NCBI GenBank assembly: GCA_936940865.1
Contig: CAKZJB010000175.1
Span: forward strand, 1 to 35,687
Reading direction: 5' to 3'
DNA from: an uncultured Asticcacaulis sp.
GTDB lineage: Bacteria > Pseudomonadota > Alphaproteobacteria > Caulobacterales > Caulobacteraceae
DNA: 35,687 nucleotides
Below are positions 14,068 to 21,824 of this stretch, one piece after another; positions within the stretch are counted from its first letter, which is position 1; each line of letters begins with the position of its first letter. Position numbers and translations under genes: made by a program. The notes beneath the pieces are model-generated. The model did no database searches. It was given only the letters and a program-made list of their open reading frames with translations, and was not told the origin of the DNA.

Positions 14068-14678
14068 GGGGTCACACCGAGTCTGTCGGTCGGGCTTTCC
14101 GCGGGTGCGGAGCCCTTTTCCAGGCTGTCCTTCAATTCGACCAATGAGAACGCGTTGCCCTTGCTAAAGAAGCCGTAGAGTTCATCATAGGCCGGGTTTG
14201 GAGCGTAGCCCGCGCCCGAGATGGTCACACTCGTGGCCTCCAGGCCACCGGGTGTCTTCGTCGGTTCTAGGCGGATCGAGGTGATGATCCGGCTGAATTC
14301 TTCCGGATGCTTGAATGTACGAGGCGCCTGGACATTGCGGAAGACCAGCAGGCGGCCGTCGTCGACAGCGATTATCTGGTTTCGGATATTGTCCGGGCCA
14401 CCCTGCGGCTGGCCGGGCTTGTAATTGGTTTCGATCTGGCCGCCCTCGCGGAAGTCCACATAGGCGGTGCCGACCGTCCAGCTCTTCCAACCCTCGGCGG
14501 TGCTCAGCGCCCACCAGACCTTGTCGGCCGGCACATTGACCACAATGGACAATCGCATCGTCTTCTCGCCATTGGCGGCAACGAACGAGGTGTTCGCCAC
14601 CTGTGGAAAGTCCTGGGCTATGGCTGAGGCGGGTGCCGCGGCCAGCAAGGCCAGTCCAACAAGCAAAGGTTTGATCAT
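14064..14678 (-). CDS. Exported SRPBCC-fold protein
   Basis: 204 residues. Signal peptide 1-21 (MIKPLLVGLALLAAAPASAIA, Ala-X-Ala cleavage). The SRPBCC/START-like core begins at MRLSIVVNVPADKVWWALSTAEGW (41-64), the AHSA1-like 'v..pa..VW.alt..eg...W' signature, followed by strands GGQIETNYKPGQPQGG and LLVFRNVQAP. This fold binds hydrophobic ligands in a deep cavity; the periplasmic location suggests lipid or aromatic ligands. Its stop overlaps the next gene and its start overlaps the TetR gene's stop, making one operon likely regulated by that TetR protein. Confidence 0.78.
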   Translation of the reverse strand: MIKPLLVGLALLAAAPASAIAQDFPQVANTSFVAANGEKTMRLSIVVNVPADKVWWALSTAEGWKSWTVGTAYVDFREGGQIETNYKPGQPQGGPDNIRNQIIAVDDGRLLVFRNVQAPRTFKHPEEFSRIITSIRLEPTKTPGGLEATSVTISGAGYAPNPAYDELYGFFSKGNAFSLVELKDSLEKGSAPAESPTDRLGVTP

Positions 14679-15262
14679 TTAGTGCCCTCCTTGGTTAGTT
14701 TGGAAATATAGTCGCGCAGGCAGTCGACCGAGTTGTCGAACGCTTCCAGTGTTCGGTGTGTCCTCGACTGCATGACGCCGCCCTCCATGGTCGTCAGTAC
14801 GAACCGGGCGAGCTTCAAGGTATCGGTGCCGGCCGGAAGCCGGTCGGCCGCCCCGTCCAGGCACGCCTTCACATGGCGCACCCATCCCTCGAAATTCACC
14901 GCAAGCATTTCCCGCACGTCCGGATCGGGCTCGTGGATCTCCAGCGCAAGGGACCCGATGGGGCAGCCGTAAAAGCAGTCAGTATTGACCAGACGCTGGC
15001 GGTAGGATTCGAGGAGCTTGAAGATGCGGTCGATGGGATCGGCGACCCCTTCCCAGGCCGGCGCCAGCAGCATCGGTTCGATACCGTCGCGGTAGGCTTC
15101 GAGAACCGCGACCAGCAGCGCCTGCTTTGTCGGAAAGAAATGGTAGAGGCTGCCTGAGTTTGCACCGGCGGCTTTCAGGATGTCAGCGACAGACGTCGCG
15201 CCATAGCCACGTTCGTTGAACATCTGCATGGCCGTAACCAAAATCTTCGTCCGGGTATCCAA
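14675..15262 (-). CDS. TetR-family transcriptional repressor
   Basis: I choose the TTG at 15262 (195 aa, product starting LDTRTKILVTAMQMF with Met inserted) because AAAGGTGG lies just upstream. A TTG at 15286 would start inside the palindrome. The N-terminal HTH (about 8-50: ILVTAMQMFNERGYGATSVA, DILKAAGANSGSLYHFFPTK) is classical TetR. The C-terminal part with CFYGCPIGSLALEI and HEPDPDVREMLA resembles the QacR/AcrR-like C-terminal domain of TetR proteins acting on lipophilic compounds. It heads the operon with the SRPBCC, membrane and CPBP genes and probably represses it through the palindrome at 15275-15290. Confidence 0.85.
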   Translation of the reverse strand: MDTRTKILVTAMQMFNERGYGATSVADILKAAGANSGSLYHFFPTKQALLVAVLEAYRDGIEPMLLAPAWEGVADPIDRIFKLLESYRQRLVNTDCFYGCPIGSLALEIHEPDPDVREMLAVNFEGWVRHVKACLDGAADRLPAGTDTLKLARFVLTTMEGGVMQSRTHRTLEAFDNSVDCLRDYISKLTKEGTK

Positions 15263-15274
15263 CTGCCACCTTTC

Positions 15275-15290
15275 TTGATTGATCAATCAA
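15275..15290. promoter_or_regulatory. Probable TetR operator
   Basis: TTGATTGATCAATCAA is a perfect 16-bp palindrome 12 nt upstream of the chosen TetR start, of the TTGATNNATCAA type bound by many TetR dimers. Confidence 0.7.
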
Positions 15291-15380
15291 TCAACTGTGT
15301 AAATTGCGTCTTGTCAAGTGGGTCTCCCGGCGTCGCCAGCAGACCATATGCAAGATCAGACTAGAGAAAGCACATAATGC

Positions 15381-15791
15381 TCACGCCTCAGGCGGCGTTT
15401 TCGGCTCACCCATGACACTGTCGAGAAGCAAAAGAAGCTCCTTGTGGTCGGGCGGCTTCAGCAAGTGGGCGTCGAAGCCTTCCTCCACGGTGCGGTTGAC
15501 CGTCACTGCCTCGCCCATGCCTGAGTGCGCGATGAAACGGGTGTCCTGGCAATTGGGATGGGCCCGCATGCGGCGGTGAAGTTCGAAGCCGCTGATATAG
15601 GGCATACGAAGATCGAGGAGCACCACGTCCGGCCGCACCCGATTGACCAGTTCCATGGCGGCTTCGGCGGTATTGACGCTATGAACGGAGTGACCTTCAA
15701 GTTCGAGCAGCCAGTGCAAGGTCTGCGTCGTATCGATATCATCGTCTACAATAACGACGCTCAAACCTGGATGGGACGAAGAAGTCATCAT
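15381..15791 (-). CDS. Second stand-alone response regulator receiver
   Basis: 136 residues, one receiver domain: acidic pocket D16-D18, phosphoacceptor D60 (VVLLDLRMP), Ser90 in HSGMG at the Thr/Ser position, Lys112 (LLKPP). There is no output domain. It differs from the receiver at 2888-3352 and is not a recent duplicate. The likely partner is a hybrid histidine kinase outside the window. It is expressed alone on the minus strand; 135 bp upstream hold no gene except a doubtful 15-codon ORF at 15832-15879 on the other strand. Confidence 0.88.
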   Translation of the reverse strand: MMTSSSHPGLSVVIVDDDIDTTQTLHWLLELEGHSVHSVNTAEAAMELVNRVRPDVVLLDLRMPYISGFELHRRMRAHPNCQDTRFIAHSGMGEAVTVNRTVEEGFDAHLLKPPDHKELLLLLDSVMGEPKTPPEA

Positions 15792-15926
15792 GGAGCCCCG
15801 AAGACGTAAAGCTGGAAAGCTGGAGGCTGAAATGAATAAACCTTCGGACGATGGTTCTATTCTGGCGCGTCTATTTTAACAATGCCGCAGATGCACAATT
15901 TCTCGTCATAAGCGATTATGGAAAGA

Positions 15927-16775
15927 TCAATCCACGGCCCGCAGGCCGGAGCACGCAGGAAACTGCGAGCACCCATAGAAGCGCTTGCCTGAATATTGCC
16001 CGCGCCTGGCCTCGCGGAGCACCATGCGCCCCTCGCACAGTGGACAGGTCACGGCGTCGGCGGGCAAGGGCAATTTAAGCCGGTCCGATGGGACATTCCC
16101 GATCCGCGCCACGCCCTTTCCCGCCGCGAGGAGGTCGCGCAACCTCTTGCCCGTATAGAGCCAGATCGGCTTGCCTGTGGCGAACTCGGCCGCGGCCAGG
16201 GTGAAAGACCCCGACGTCACCACATAGCCGCCGGTCGCGCCCTCGGCCTGGACGACACCATAGAGCGCTCGCACGACGTCGACGCCCACACTGCCCTCGC
16301 GCCAATGCTTGGCCTGGACGAGGAACCGGCCTGCCGGCGAGGTCAGGACGATGTCATAACCGCCGTCGGCGCCCTCGGCCGTCAGTTGCGCCTCGAAGCC
16401 CATCGAGGCGAAGCCTTGGGCAGCCACCCGCTCGAGAGCCTCCCAGCTGAGCCCGGCCAGGACATCCGCATCCGCGGCCCGTTCCGCCAGCCGCTTCAAC
16501 CGCCGGCGCTCGATGAAGTCCTTCGCCCACATGGCCGCCGACATGACCAGGCACAACGGCACCAGGAACTGAAACACGACGGCCAGGGCGCGAACGATCG
16601 TCATAGCGGCCGCGTCGCCCGCCGCCTCGGCACCAATCACGACGGTGGCGACCGGTTTCACGGCGAAATGGTGGCAGACGAAATAGGCGGCAACGGCTAA
16701 TGGCAGGGTGAACCACGGCGGCACCCGGCTTAGCAGCTTGGCGAAATCGACGATCCTGTTGAACGATGCGGACAT
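15927..16775 (-). CDS. Membrane-anchored Mrr-like restriction endonuclease with topoisomerase-type zinc finger
   Basis: 282 residues from the ATG at 16775 with GGGGAGG upstream. Two hydrophobic segments (about 22-40 and 58-82). A coiled or basic linker (IERRRLKRLAERAA) leads to an Mrr_cat domain: LSWEALERVAAQGFASMGF (109-127), catalytic D141 in GGYDIVL, and Q154-A-K156 (FLVQAKHW), the Mrr D...QxK triad. At the C-terminus a Cys4 finger (C244, C247, C269, C275) of topoisomerase I type. Mrr-family enzymes cut methylated or otherwise foreign DNA; membrane tethering suggests action on DNA entering the cell. It is divergent from the HEPN-like gene. Confidence 0.82.
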   Translation of the reverse strand: MSASFNRIVDFAKLLSRVPPWFTLPLAVAAYFVCHHFAVKPVATVVIGAEAAGDAAAMTIVRALAVVFQFLVPLCLVMSAAMWAKDFIERRRLKRLAERAADADVLAGLSWEALERVAAQGFASMGFEAQLTAEGADGGYDIVLTSPAGRFLVQAKHWREGSVGVDVVRALYGVVQAEGATGGYVVTSGSFTLAAAEFATGKPIWLYTGKRLRDLLAAGKGVARIGNVPSDRLKLPLPADAVTCPLCEGRMVLREARRGQYSGKRFYGCSQFPACSGLRAVD

Positions 16776-16921
16776 GGCGCCCCTCCCCGGTGCCATTGTC
16801 GCCAAAGGCAGCCCGAAGCGGAAGGGACCAATTTTCTGAAAATTCGCCTACAAAATCCCCCGGTGGCAGGTAGTATTCGCCAGGTTGGCGTTTTTTCGCC
16901 CAAACGCATCTGAGGGCCGAC

Positions 16922-17545
16922 GTGGGCAGTCCGTACTTTTACGCGATCGAAATGCCGATCAGGGCGCACCAGCTGGTGACGGACCTCTGGCCCTGCGTGG
17001 AAGGCAGGGACTACAAGGAATACGGCGGCCCGTTGGCGACGACGTTCCTGGTTGCAATGGCCGGGCCCATGATCAATTTTCCCTATGAGCGTCTATACAG
17101 GCCAAACGACAACAAGGACGAACGTGAGATACACCTTAAGACCACGGACGATTTCGACGGAATGATCCGCCCGGCTGCCTTCGGGGGAACGCCATTCTTT
17201 CTTGGCGGCGCCTGGCGATATACTTACGTCGATAATCCGGATGTCAGCGTGCTCGCGATCCCGCCTCATGTTCTGGCCGAACTCGCCGCACCCGAAGCGC
17301 AGCCGGCCGCGGCCAAGGTCGACACCGAGACCTGGTTCAATTGCCTGCGCCATTGCCTCGCGCACTCGACAATCGCCTACCTCGACAAGGACGGCCTGCA
17401 GATTCCAAAAGCCCCGACCGAAATGATCGCCTTTGTCAGCGAACACCGGGTCAACAAGAAGCACGTTGGCAATCACGTTTTCCGGATAACTCGAGCGGAC
17501 TTCCGGGCTTTTCTCGACGTCTGGGTGGAATGGCTACAAAGCTGA
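16922..17545 (+). CDS. Hypothetical protein with a HEPN-like R-x4-H motif
   Basis: 207 residues from a GTG at 16922 with GAGGG upstream. N-terminal helical region (LVTDLWPCVEGRDYKEYGGPLATTFL), a charged middle (PNDNKDEREIHLK), and near residue 138 WFNCLRHCLAHSTIAYLDKDG. The R143-x4-H148 in a 'LRxxLAH' context is the catalytic signature of HEPN RNases such as the pEK499-p136 group. These act as toxins or defence RNases. The gene faces away from an Mrr-like nuclease 147 bp away, which fits a small defence island. The motif match is suggestive, not proof. Confidence 0.5.
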   Translation: MGSPYFYAIEMPIRAHQLVTDLWPCVEGRDYKEYGGPLATTFLVAMAGPMINFPYERLYRPNDNKDEREIHLKTTDDFDGMIRPAAFGGTPFFLGGAWRYTYVDNPDVSVLAIPPHVLAELAAPEAQPAAAKVDTETWFNCLRHCLAHSTIAYLDKDGLQIPKAPTEMIAFVSEHRVNKKHVGNHVFRITRADFRAFLDVWVEWLQS

Positions 17546-17917
17546 GTCCGAAAGCGTCAGAACGGCGTCGCGAGACGGGCGCTTGTCCTTGAAGAACACC
17601 ACGTGCAGATCGCTCGAAACCGCGACCTTGCCGGTGCCGAGATTGACGATGTCCGACAGGAAATGCCAGGTCAGGTTGTCGCGCGTCACCCGGATATCGA
17701 CGCGATAGGTGTCGTTCGCCGTCAGGAAGGCCTGGTACTTGATGTGAGCTTCCATCACCACGGGCACATAGACGTCGATATCGACGCCGGCCGCGCGCAG
17801 GAATTCATGACGGGCGTGCTGCAGGTACTGCAAATAGATCGAATTGTTGACGCCACGGTGCATATCGACTTCGGAGTCGCGAACCTTGTCGGTGTGGCTG
17901 AAAAGGATGTCGGTCAT
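17534..17917 (-). CDS. Acyl-CoA thioesterase, 4HBT hotdog family
   Basis: 127 residues from the ATG at 17917. The hotdog signature is SEVDMHRGVNNSIYLQYLQHARHEFL (15-40), equivalent to 'D.D..GHVNN..Yl.yfe.aR', with D18 as the likely catalytic residue, then the strand set HIKYQAFLTANDTYRVDIRV. YbgC/FadM-like enzymes hydrolyse short or aromatic acyl-CoA. The end overlaps the convergent HEPN-like gene by 12 bp. Metabolic cargo; no pathway partner in the window. Confidence 0.82.
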   Translation of the reverse strand: MTDILFSHTDKVRDSEVDMHRGVNNSIYLQYLQHARHEFLRAAGVDIDVYVPVVMEAHIKYQAFLTANDTYRVDIRVTRDNLTWHFLSDIVNLGTGKVAVSSDLHVVFFKDKRPSRDAVLTLSDSAL

Positions 17918-17970
17918 TGGGAATCCCCTCGGATGGCCCGCCTTACCCTGCAAAATCAATGCCGTAAACG

Positions 17971-18000
17971 AAAAAGGGCCCGAGAACATGCCTCGGACCC
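17971..18000 (-). terminator. Rho-independent terminator of the DUF2493 gene
   Basis: On the minus strand GGGTCCGAG (18000-17992), a 7-nt loop, CTCGGGCCC (17984-17976; nine pairs with one G-U), followed by TTTTT (17975-17971). It lies 14 nt after the stop at 18014. Confidence 0.8.
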
Positions 18001-18013
18001 CGATAAAAGGACC

Positions 18014-18934
18014 CTACTTTCGCAGGGTCACCGCCACCGTCCGGATGCCTTGTCCCCGGGCCGCGATCGCGATCTTCTCCGACGGTCCAAAGACGCCGTC
18101 CTGGCGAACGGTTTCGTCGAGTGATGTGTCCAGATGCAGGACCAGCACCGGCTCCAGCGCCAGCAGTTCGTCGTTGGCCCGGAACGGCGCGGCCGACTTG
18201 AACTTGTCGAAATTGGCCTTGGCGAGGATCGGGTTGATACGCTTGTCGCGCGCCCACTTCAGGGCGATCTGCTCGGCGCCGTGATTGCCCGTCGTCGCCA
18301 GCCGCATCATCGGGAATTGCGAATGCGCCCAGTTCAGTGCGTCGAAGATCCGCATGGCGTCGATCTGGGTGTTGGCCTGACGGGCACCGCGGAAGACCAC
18401 GACCTGGTCGCCGGGATCGGCCATTCCCTGATTGCGGCGGTCACGGGCTTTCAGAGCATCGCGCGCCTCGGTCAGGGCCAGCGTGGTCGCCTGGTTGCGG
18501 GCCGAACCGCGCCAGGGTGTCCAGACCTCGCCTGTGGCCTGGGTATAGGTGTCCGACGCCGCGTCACGCAGGACCTCGGCGATCATGACGGCCGCTTCGG
18601 CGCGATTGAATGCCAAGGTGGCGTCCTGAAGCTCGACATCCTTGATCTCGCTGCCGTCGAAGTCGCGCTGCAGCCGCCGCATATCGTCCGCCGACCGGTC
18701 TGCCTGGCGTTGAAGGCGCAGGATGGCGCTGTGCATGCCGCCGATCAGGCCTTCCATCAGCACCGGTACGTGCTCTTCCAAGGCGGAGCCAAGCAGGGCA
18801 TCGAGCATTTCGTTGGCGATGTTGTGGCCAAGCGCCTCGATCTCGCCCTGGGGTGGGTGCGGCAGGTCGTGATGGGCATCGGCGCAGGCGGCGTCGTATC
18901 GGGACAGAGGCAGAGAAGCGGACAGAGCGTTCAT
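18014..18934 (-). CDS. DUF2493/YspA-like (SLOG superfamily) plasmid protein
   Basis: 306 residues from the ATG at 18934 (MNALSASLPLSRYDAACADA). The N-terminal half is helical, with EIEALGHNIANEMLDALLGS and repeated Arg-rich helices. The C-terminal ~130 residues (from VVVFRGARQANTQIDAMRIF) form a Rossmann-like fold: 'f.GgR' strand-loop, TTGNHGAEQIALKWARDKRI, corresponding to the 'hGgArGaD..A..wA...gi' signature of DUF2493. SLOG proteins bind nucleotides; some sense nucleotide signals in conflict systems. It is common on alphaproteobacterial plasmids next to ArdC and helicase genes. It has its own terminator. The purine-rich leader is at best a weak variant here. Confidence 0.72.
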   Translation of the reverse strand: MNALSASLPLSRYDAACADAHHDLPHPPQGEIEALGHNIANEMLDALLGSALEEHVPVLMEGLIGGMHSAILRLQRQADRSADDMRRLQRDFDGSEIKDVELQDATLAFNRAEAAVMIAEVLRDAASDTYTQATGEVWTPWRGSARNQATTLALTEARDALKARDRRNQGMADPGDQVVVFRGARQANTQIDAMRIFDALNWAHSQFPMMRLATTGNHGAEQIALKWARDKRINPILAKANFDKFKSAAPFRANDELLALEPVLVLHLDTSLDETVRQDGVFGPSEKIAIAARGQGIRTVAVTLRK

Positions 18935-19216
18935 CGGGAGCAACCTTGCGAAAGAGAAACCGGATTTCCGGAGAGGCCGCCGTGGGCTTGCCTCTGCATC
19001 CCTCCCGCCGCGGCGAATTTCGCGGGCAAGGGCGCGCTTGCGCGCTCGTCTTGACCCTTGCCCGGATAGAAATTCGACCGTGGCAGGGATTGCAGGCTTC
19101 AAGGCAAGGCCATGCGGCCTTACCCGAACTCAGGATGATCGTAAGGTTGCTCCCGTTGAACGCGGCGCCGATCGGCAAAACCGACCGCCAACGACGCGAC
19201 CGGCTTGACCGACGTC

Positions 19217-19636
19217 TTAGACCGCCCGCTCGAAGGACATGGGGTCTGGCCGGGCCAACCATTTCGAGCGGCAGATCTCGAACCACGCCTGCGCGTCCTC
19301 ATCCTTGACGGGCTTGTAGTTGCGGACGAAGCCTGGATTGATGCCGGCCTTGACCCGCGCCGCCGCAATGCGGGTCAGTTGTTCGGCGGGCACCCGGCGC
19401 CCCAACCGCTCTTCGATGTAGGGGATGGTTTCGACCAGGGCCCCTGCGGAATCGAACACGAGCATGGTGTACATGAGCCCGAGCTGGTTCAGGGGCGAGT
19501 CGTCCCGCAGGTACCAGCAGACGCCTTCATGGTGACGCGTATCGACGACGAATTTTTTCAATTCTGCGAGCGTCATGGGCGGACGTGTCGGAACCTGCGT
19601 GCGTTTTCTAGCGATACCGTGGGATGGTTTTCCCAT
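19217..19636 (-). CDS. Hypothetical protein, about 120-139 aa
   Basis: The frame starts at 19636 (MGKPSHGIARKRTQVPTRPP) or more likely at the ATG at 19576 (MTLAELKKFVVDTRHHEGV), where the regular pattern begins. It contains VCWYLRDDSPLNQLGLMYTM, VETIPYIEERLGRRVPAEQL and a C-terminal WFEICRSKWL. It looks cytoplasmic and helical, with no recognised motif. It lies between the ArdC-like and DUF2493 genes on the same strand. The 281 bp after it (18935-19216) carry only an AAGGCC/GGCCTT hairpin (19106-19121) and the leader of the DUF2493 gene. Confidence 0.6.
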   Translation of the reverse strand: MGKPSHGIARKRTQVPTRPPMTLAELKKFVVDTRHHEGVCWYLRDDSPLNQLGLMYTMLVFDSAGALVETIPYIEERLGRRVPAEQLTRIAAARVKAGINPGFVRNYKPVKDEDAQAWFEICRSKWLARPDPMSFERAV

Positions 19637-19709
19637 AGGGCCCGCCGGGAATCAATCGAACGCACCCCCGATGCTGTATAAACTAACAGAAAGCAACTGG
19701 TACGGAGCA

Positions 19710-20612
19710 TTATGCCGCCTCCGCCAGAGTGGCATTCGCACCCTGTGATCCGGCGTTCCGATAGGACAGGATCATATCGGCGGCCGCCTGAGCTTTCCCG
19801 GCTGCCTTCAGAAGCTCGGACGGTTTCTCTTTCAGGAACCCGGCCCAGTGACCGAGATAGGCAACGTGGTTTTCGAATACCGACCGGCTGGGATTGATCC
19901 CCAGATGCATCGAGGTCAGATGCGAGGTGAGTTCGGCCACCAGTTCCTCCCGGGCGTAATCGGTACGGGTCACGTTCGGTTCGAAACGGTCGAGACGATG
20001 TTTGGCGCCCGTAGCGTGGCCGTATTCGTGGAGCAGGACCGCGACATAGTCCTCGTCGCTCTCGAAGGCGCTACGCGGCGGCATGCTGATCCGATCGGAG
20101 AGGACATGGTAGCAGGCCACATCGCCGCCATGCGACACCGCGACCGGGAAATGCTCCATGATGGCGACGACGTCGGCGTTCAGAGGCGCGATCACCGCGG
20201 GCTCCGACGGGGCGACGGGATGGTAGGTCTCGGGTAGTCCTTCGATCTGGCAGGCATTGAACACACCGTAGGATTTGAGAAAACGCAGGACCTTGTCGTC
20301 GCTGCCATCCGCTGCATCGCCATCGACCGATCGGGTCTTGTAGAAGATGGCCGGCGCCGCGCGCTCGCCCTTGCGGACATGCCCCCCGATCTCCTGCGCC
20401 TGGTTGAAGGTGAGCCAGAACGGGCTGTCATAGCCGCGCACGGCCTGCAAGCTCGACAGCAGGATGGCGTTCATGCCGCTGAAGGCGTCCCCGGTGCTAC
20501 GCAGTGGTATCGACGGGATTTCGCCCGCCGACCAGGATTTGCGCCACGGCGCGACGCCGGACTCCAGGGCAGCAATGACGGACGAAAGCGTGTCTTCGAG
20601 AAGGGGTGACAT
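19710..20612 (-). CDS. ArdC-like antirestriction protein (ssDNA-binding N-domain plus zincin metallopeptidase)
   Basis: 300 residues. N-terminal ArdC-type domain: LESGVAPWRKSWSAGEIP (17-34) and 'FSGMNAILLSS', 'FWLTFNQAQEIGGHVRKGER', the usual 'p.N..tg..YrGiN...L.......s..W.T..qa...g..v.kG.k' pattern in altered form. The C-terminal zincin has HEYGH (H195-H199) followed by TGAKHRLDR and the third ligand region REELVAELTS. ArdC coats incoming single-stranded DNA in the recipient and protects it from restriction. The leader holds a variant of the shared purine-rich motif. The active site looks intact. Confidence 0.85.
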   Translation of the reverse strand: MSPLLEDTLSSVIAALESGVAPWRKSWSAGEIPSIPLRSTGDAFSGMNAILLSSLQAVRGYDSPFWLTFNQAQEIGGHVRKGERAAPAIFYKTRSVDGDAADGSDDKVLRFLKSYGVFNACQIEGLPETYHPVAPSEPAVIAPLNADVVAIMEHFPVAVSHGGDVACYHVLSDRISMPPRSAFESDEDYVAVLLHEYGHATGAKHRLDRFEPNVTRTDYAREELVAELTSHLTSMHLGINPSRSVFENHVAYLGHWAGFLKEKPSELLKAAGKAQAAADMILSYRNAGSQGANATLAEAA

Positions 20613-20660
20613 GGAAATCTCCGGAATTCACCTCGACCATTCGAGGCTCGCCTTCGATCT

Positions 20661-20677
20661 CCCTGCCCTCTCCCTTC
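20661..20677 (-). promoter_or_regulatory. Shared leader motif (variant) before the ArdC-like gene
   Basis: mRNA-sense GAAGGGAGAGGGCAGGG, 49 nt before the start at 20612. Related to, but longer than, the GAAGAGGGGAGGG core. Confidence 0.4.
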
Positions 20678-20693
20678 GGTACGCGGCTGTGCC

Positions 20694-21113
20694 TCAATCC
20701 TCCGCCAGTGTCCTCGCCAGATCGAGCACGCGCCGTCGCACGGACGCCTTGATGATCCTGGGGAATGACTGGGCGAGCGCCACGCCCTCGGGCGTCAGCA
20801 GAAACTGCTGAACGGACTGCTCGCTATTGCTTATCTCAAATCCGCCGCCGACTTCGCTGTCCGCCACCCCGCGAAAGAACAGTTCGATCGGCGCCTTCAG
20901 AAACTTCGCCGCCTCGAATAGCTTCGAGGCGCTGATGCGGTTCGAGCCTTTCTCGTATTTCTGAACCTGCTGGAAGGTGATGTCCAGGGCTTCGGCCAGC
21001 GCCTCCTGGCTCAGGCCCATCGCCTTGCGGCGTAGGCGGATCGCGAGCCCTACCGAGACATCGACCGGATGGGGTCCATCCTTGTCCGCGGCCCTTCCGC
21101 GCTTTGTTACCAT
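20694..21113 (-). CDS. Xre-family transcriptional regulator
   Basis: 139 residues. Residues 20-77 are a textbook HTH_3 domain: GLAIRLRRKAMGLSQEALAE, ALDITFQQVQKYEKGSNRIS, ASKLFEAAKFLKAPIELFF, the arrangement of alphaproteobacterial SinR-like regulators. The C-terminal 50 residues (SVQQFLLTPEGVALAQSFPR) are helical and may mediate dimerisation. It is downstream of, and on the same strand as, the membrane protein at 21142, and faces away from RNA copy B. Candidate regulator of that RNA or of plasmid genes. Confidence 0.85.
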   Translation of the reverse strand: MVTKRGRAADKDGPHPVDVSVGLAIRLRRKAMGLSQEALAEALDITFQQVQKYEKGSNRISASKLFEAAKFLKAPIELFFRGVADSEVGGGFEISNSEQSVQQFLLTPEGVALAQSFPRIIKASVRRRVLDLARTLAED

Positions 21114-21141
21114 ACTCGTGTGCTCCTAACGCTTGGACGCG

Positions 21142-21441
21142 TCACTCTTTTGTTTTCAACGCCTTGGCCTCCCGATCTCGCAGGCAGGCTGTCACTCGCC
21201 CCCATTTGCCCGCTTCGAAGGAATCACGCTTCGTAAAGGCGTCCAATTCGCGCTTCGCGGATTCGCGTCGCGCGGCTTGGCCGTATAGCGCCTGTATCTC
21301 GTCGGCCAGTTCGCGAACGACCGACCTTGGAATAAGCCAGACGCGGACCTCGACCCGCCAGGTGACGAAGACGCACACCGTCAGGGCAATGATCACGACG
21401 CCCAGGAAGCTGAACATCAGGGGTTCAAACGATAAAGCCAT
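21142..21441 (-). CDS. Small single-pass membrane protein, unknown
   Basis: 99 residues. One N-terminal helix (about 9-30, FLGVVIIALTVCVFVT), then a basic amphipathic part (RELADEIQALYGQAARRESA) probably in the cytoplasm. No known family. The stop is 28 bp from the Xre start, so the two may be one transcript. The start lies 59 bp from divergent RNA copy B. Confidence 0.6.
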   Translation of the reverse strand: MALSFEPLMFSFLGVVIIALTVCVFVTWRVEVRVWLIPRSVVRELADEIQALYGQAARRESAKRELDAFTKRDSFEAGKWGRVTACLRDREAKALKTKE

Positions 21442-21499
21442 GAAAAGTCGACCGGAATTTCATCAAGACACTGGAAAGTGAAGCTCCATGGAGGGGCCA

Positions 21500-21730
21500 A
21501 GCGGTGCGCCCCCGCCTATAGCCTGCCTCTGATCCATGGTGATCGGGGAGTTAGAAAACCGGTCTTACTCGGTCCCTGTGACCTTTAGCCCGAAAGCCTG
21601 TTGCATGCGCCACAGGCTCCCCGACCATAGGTCAAAGGAAGGTCGTACCGGAATGGCCGGTATCAAACCAGTAAGACTAGGGGTTTTCTACGACCCCGGG
21701 GCCGCGCGTACGGCCCTCGAAGCAGCTATA
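21500..21730 (+). ncRNA. Structured RNA, copy B (novel repeated RNA with pseudoknot)
   Basis: Aligns throughout with 2605-2829. Helices: TCGGGGAG 21543-21550 with CTCCCCGA 21617-21624; ACCG/CGGT (21558-21561, 21570-21573) whose loop TCTTACT (21563-21569) is the exact complement of AGTAAGA (21670-21676); CCTGT/ACAGG (21597-21601, 21612-21616); TACCGG/CCGGTA (21646-21651, 21657-21662); GGGCC/GGCCC (21699-21703, 21712-21716). Compared with copy A, three pairs of the pseudoknot and two of the TACCGG stem changed on both sides. A possible alternative pairing GGTCGTA (21641-21647)/TACGACC (21689-21695) exists here. A T-run hairpin follows at 21746-21762. Likely trans-acting or plasmid-control RNA; function unknown. 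Confidence 0.78.
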
Positions 21731-21745
21731 TGACAGAATCGAAAA

Positions 21746-21762
21746 CGCCGCACGCGGTTTTT
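21746..21762 (+). terminator. Possible terminator of RNA copy B
   Basis: A small GC hairpin (CCG-CACG-CGG, 21748-21757) with an A-run before it and TTTTT after (21758-21762). The stem is short, so this is moderate evidence. Confidence 0.4.
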
Positions 21763-21824
21763 GTCCGACATGGGCGAACATTGGCGCGACGACCGCATCG
21801 GTTGCGCCCGCCGCGCCGACGGGC

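Noticed and set aside
15832-15879. 15-codon ORF with a GGAGG-like site
   Set aside because: Too short to support without conservation; no context.
20613-20693. Possible extra gene between ArdC-like and Xre genes
   Set aside because: Only 81 bp; holds the leader of the ArdC-like gene.
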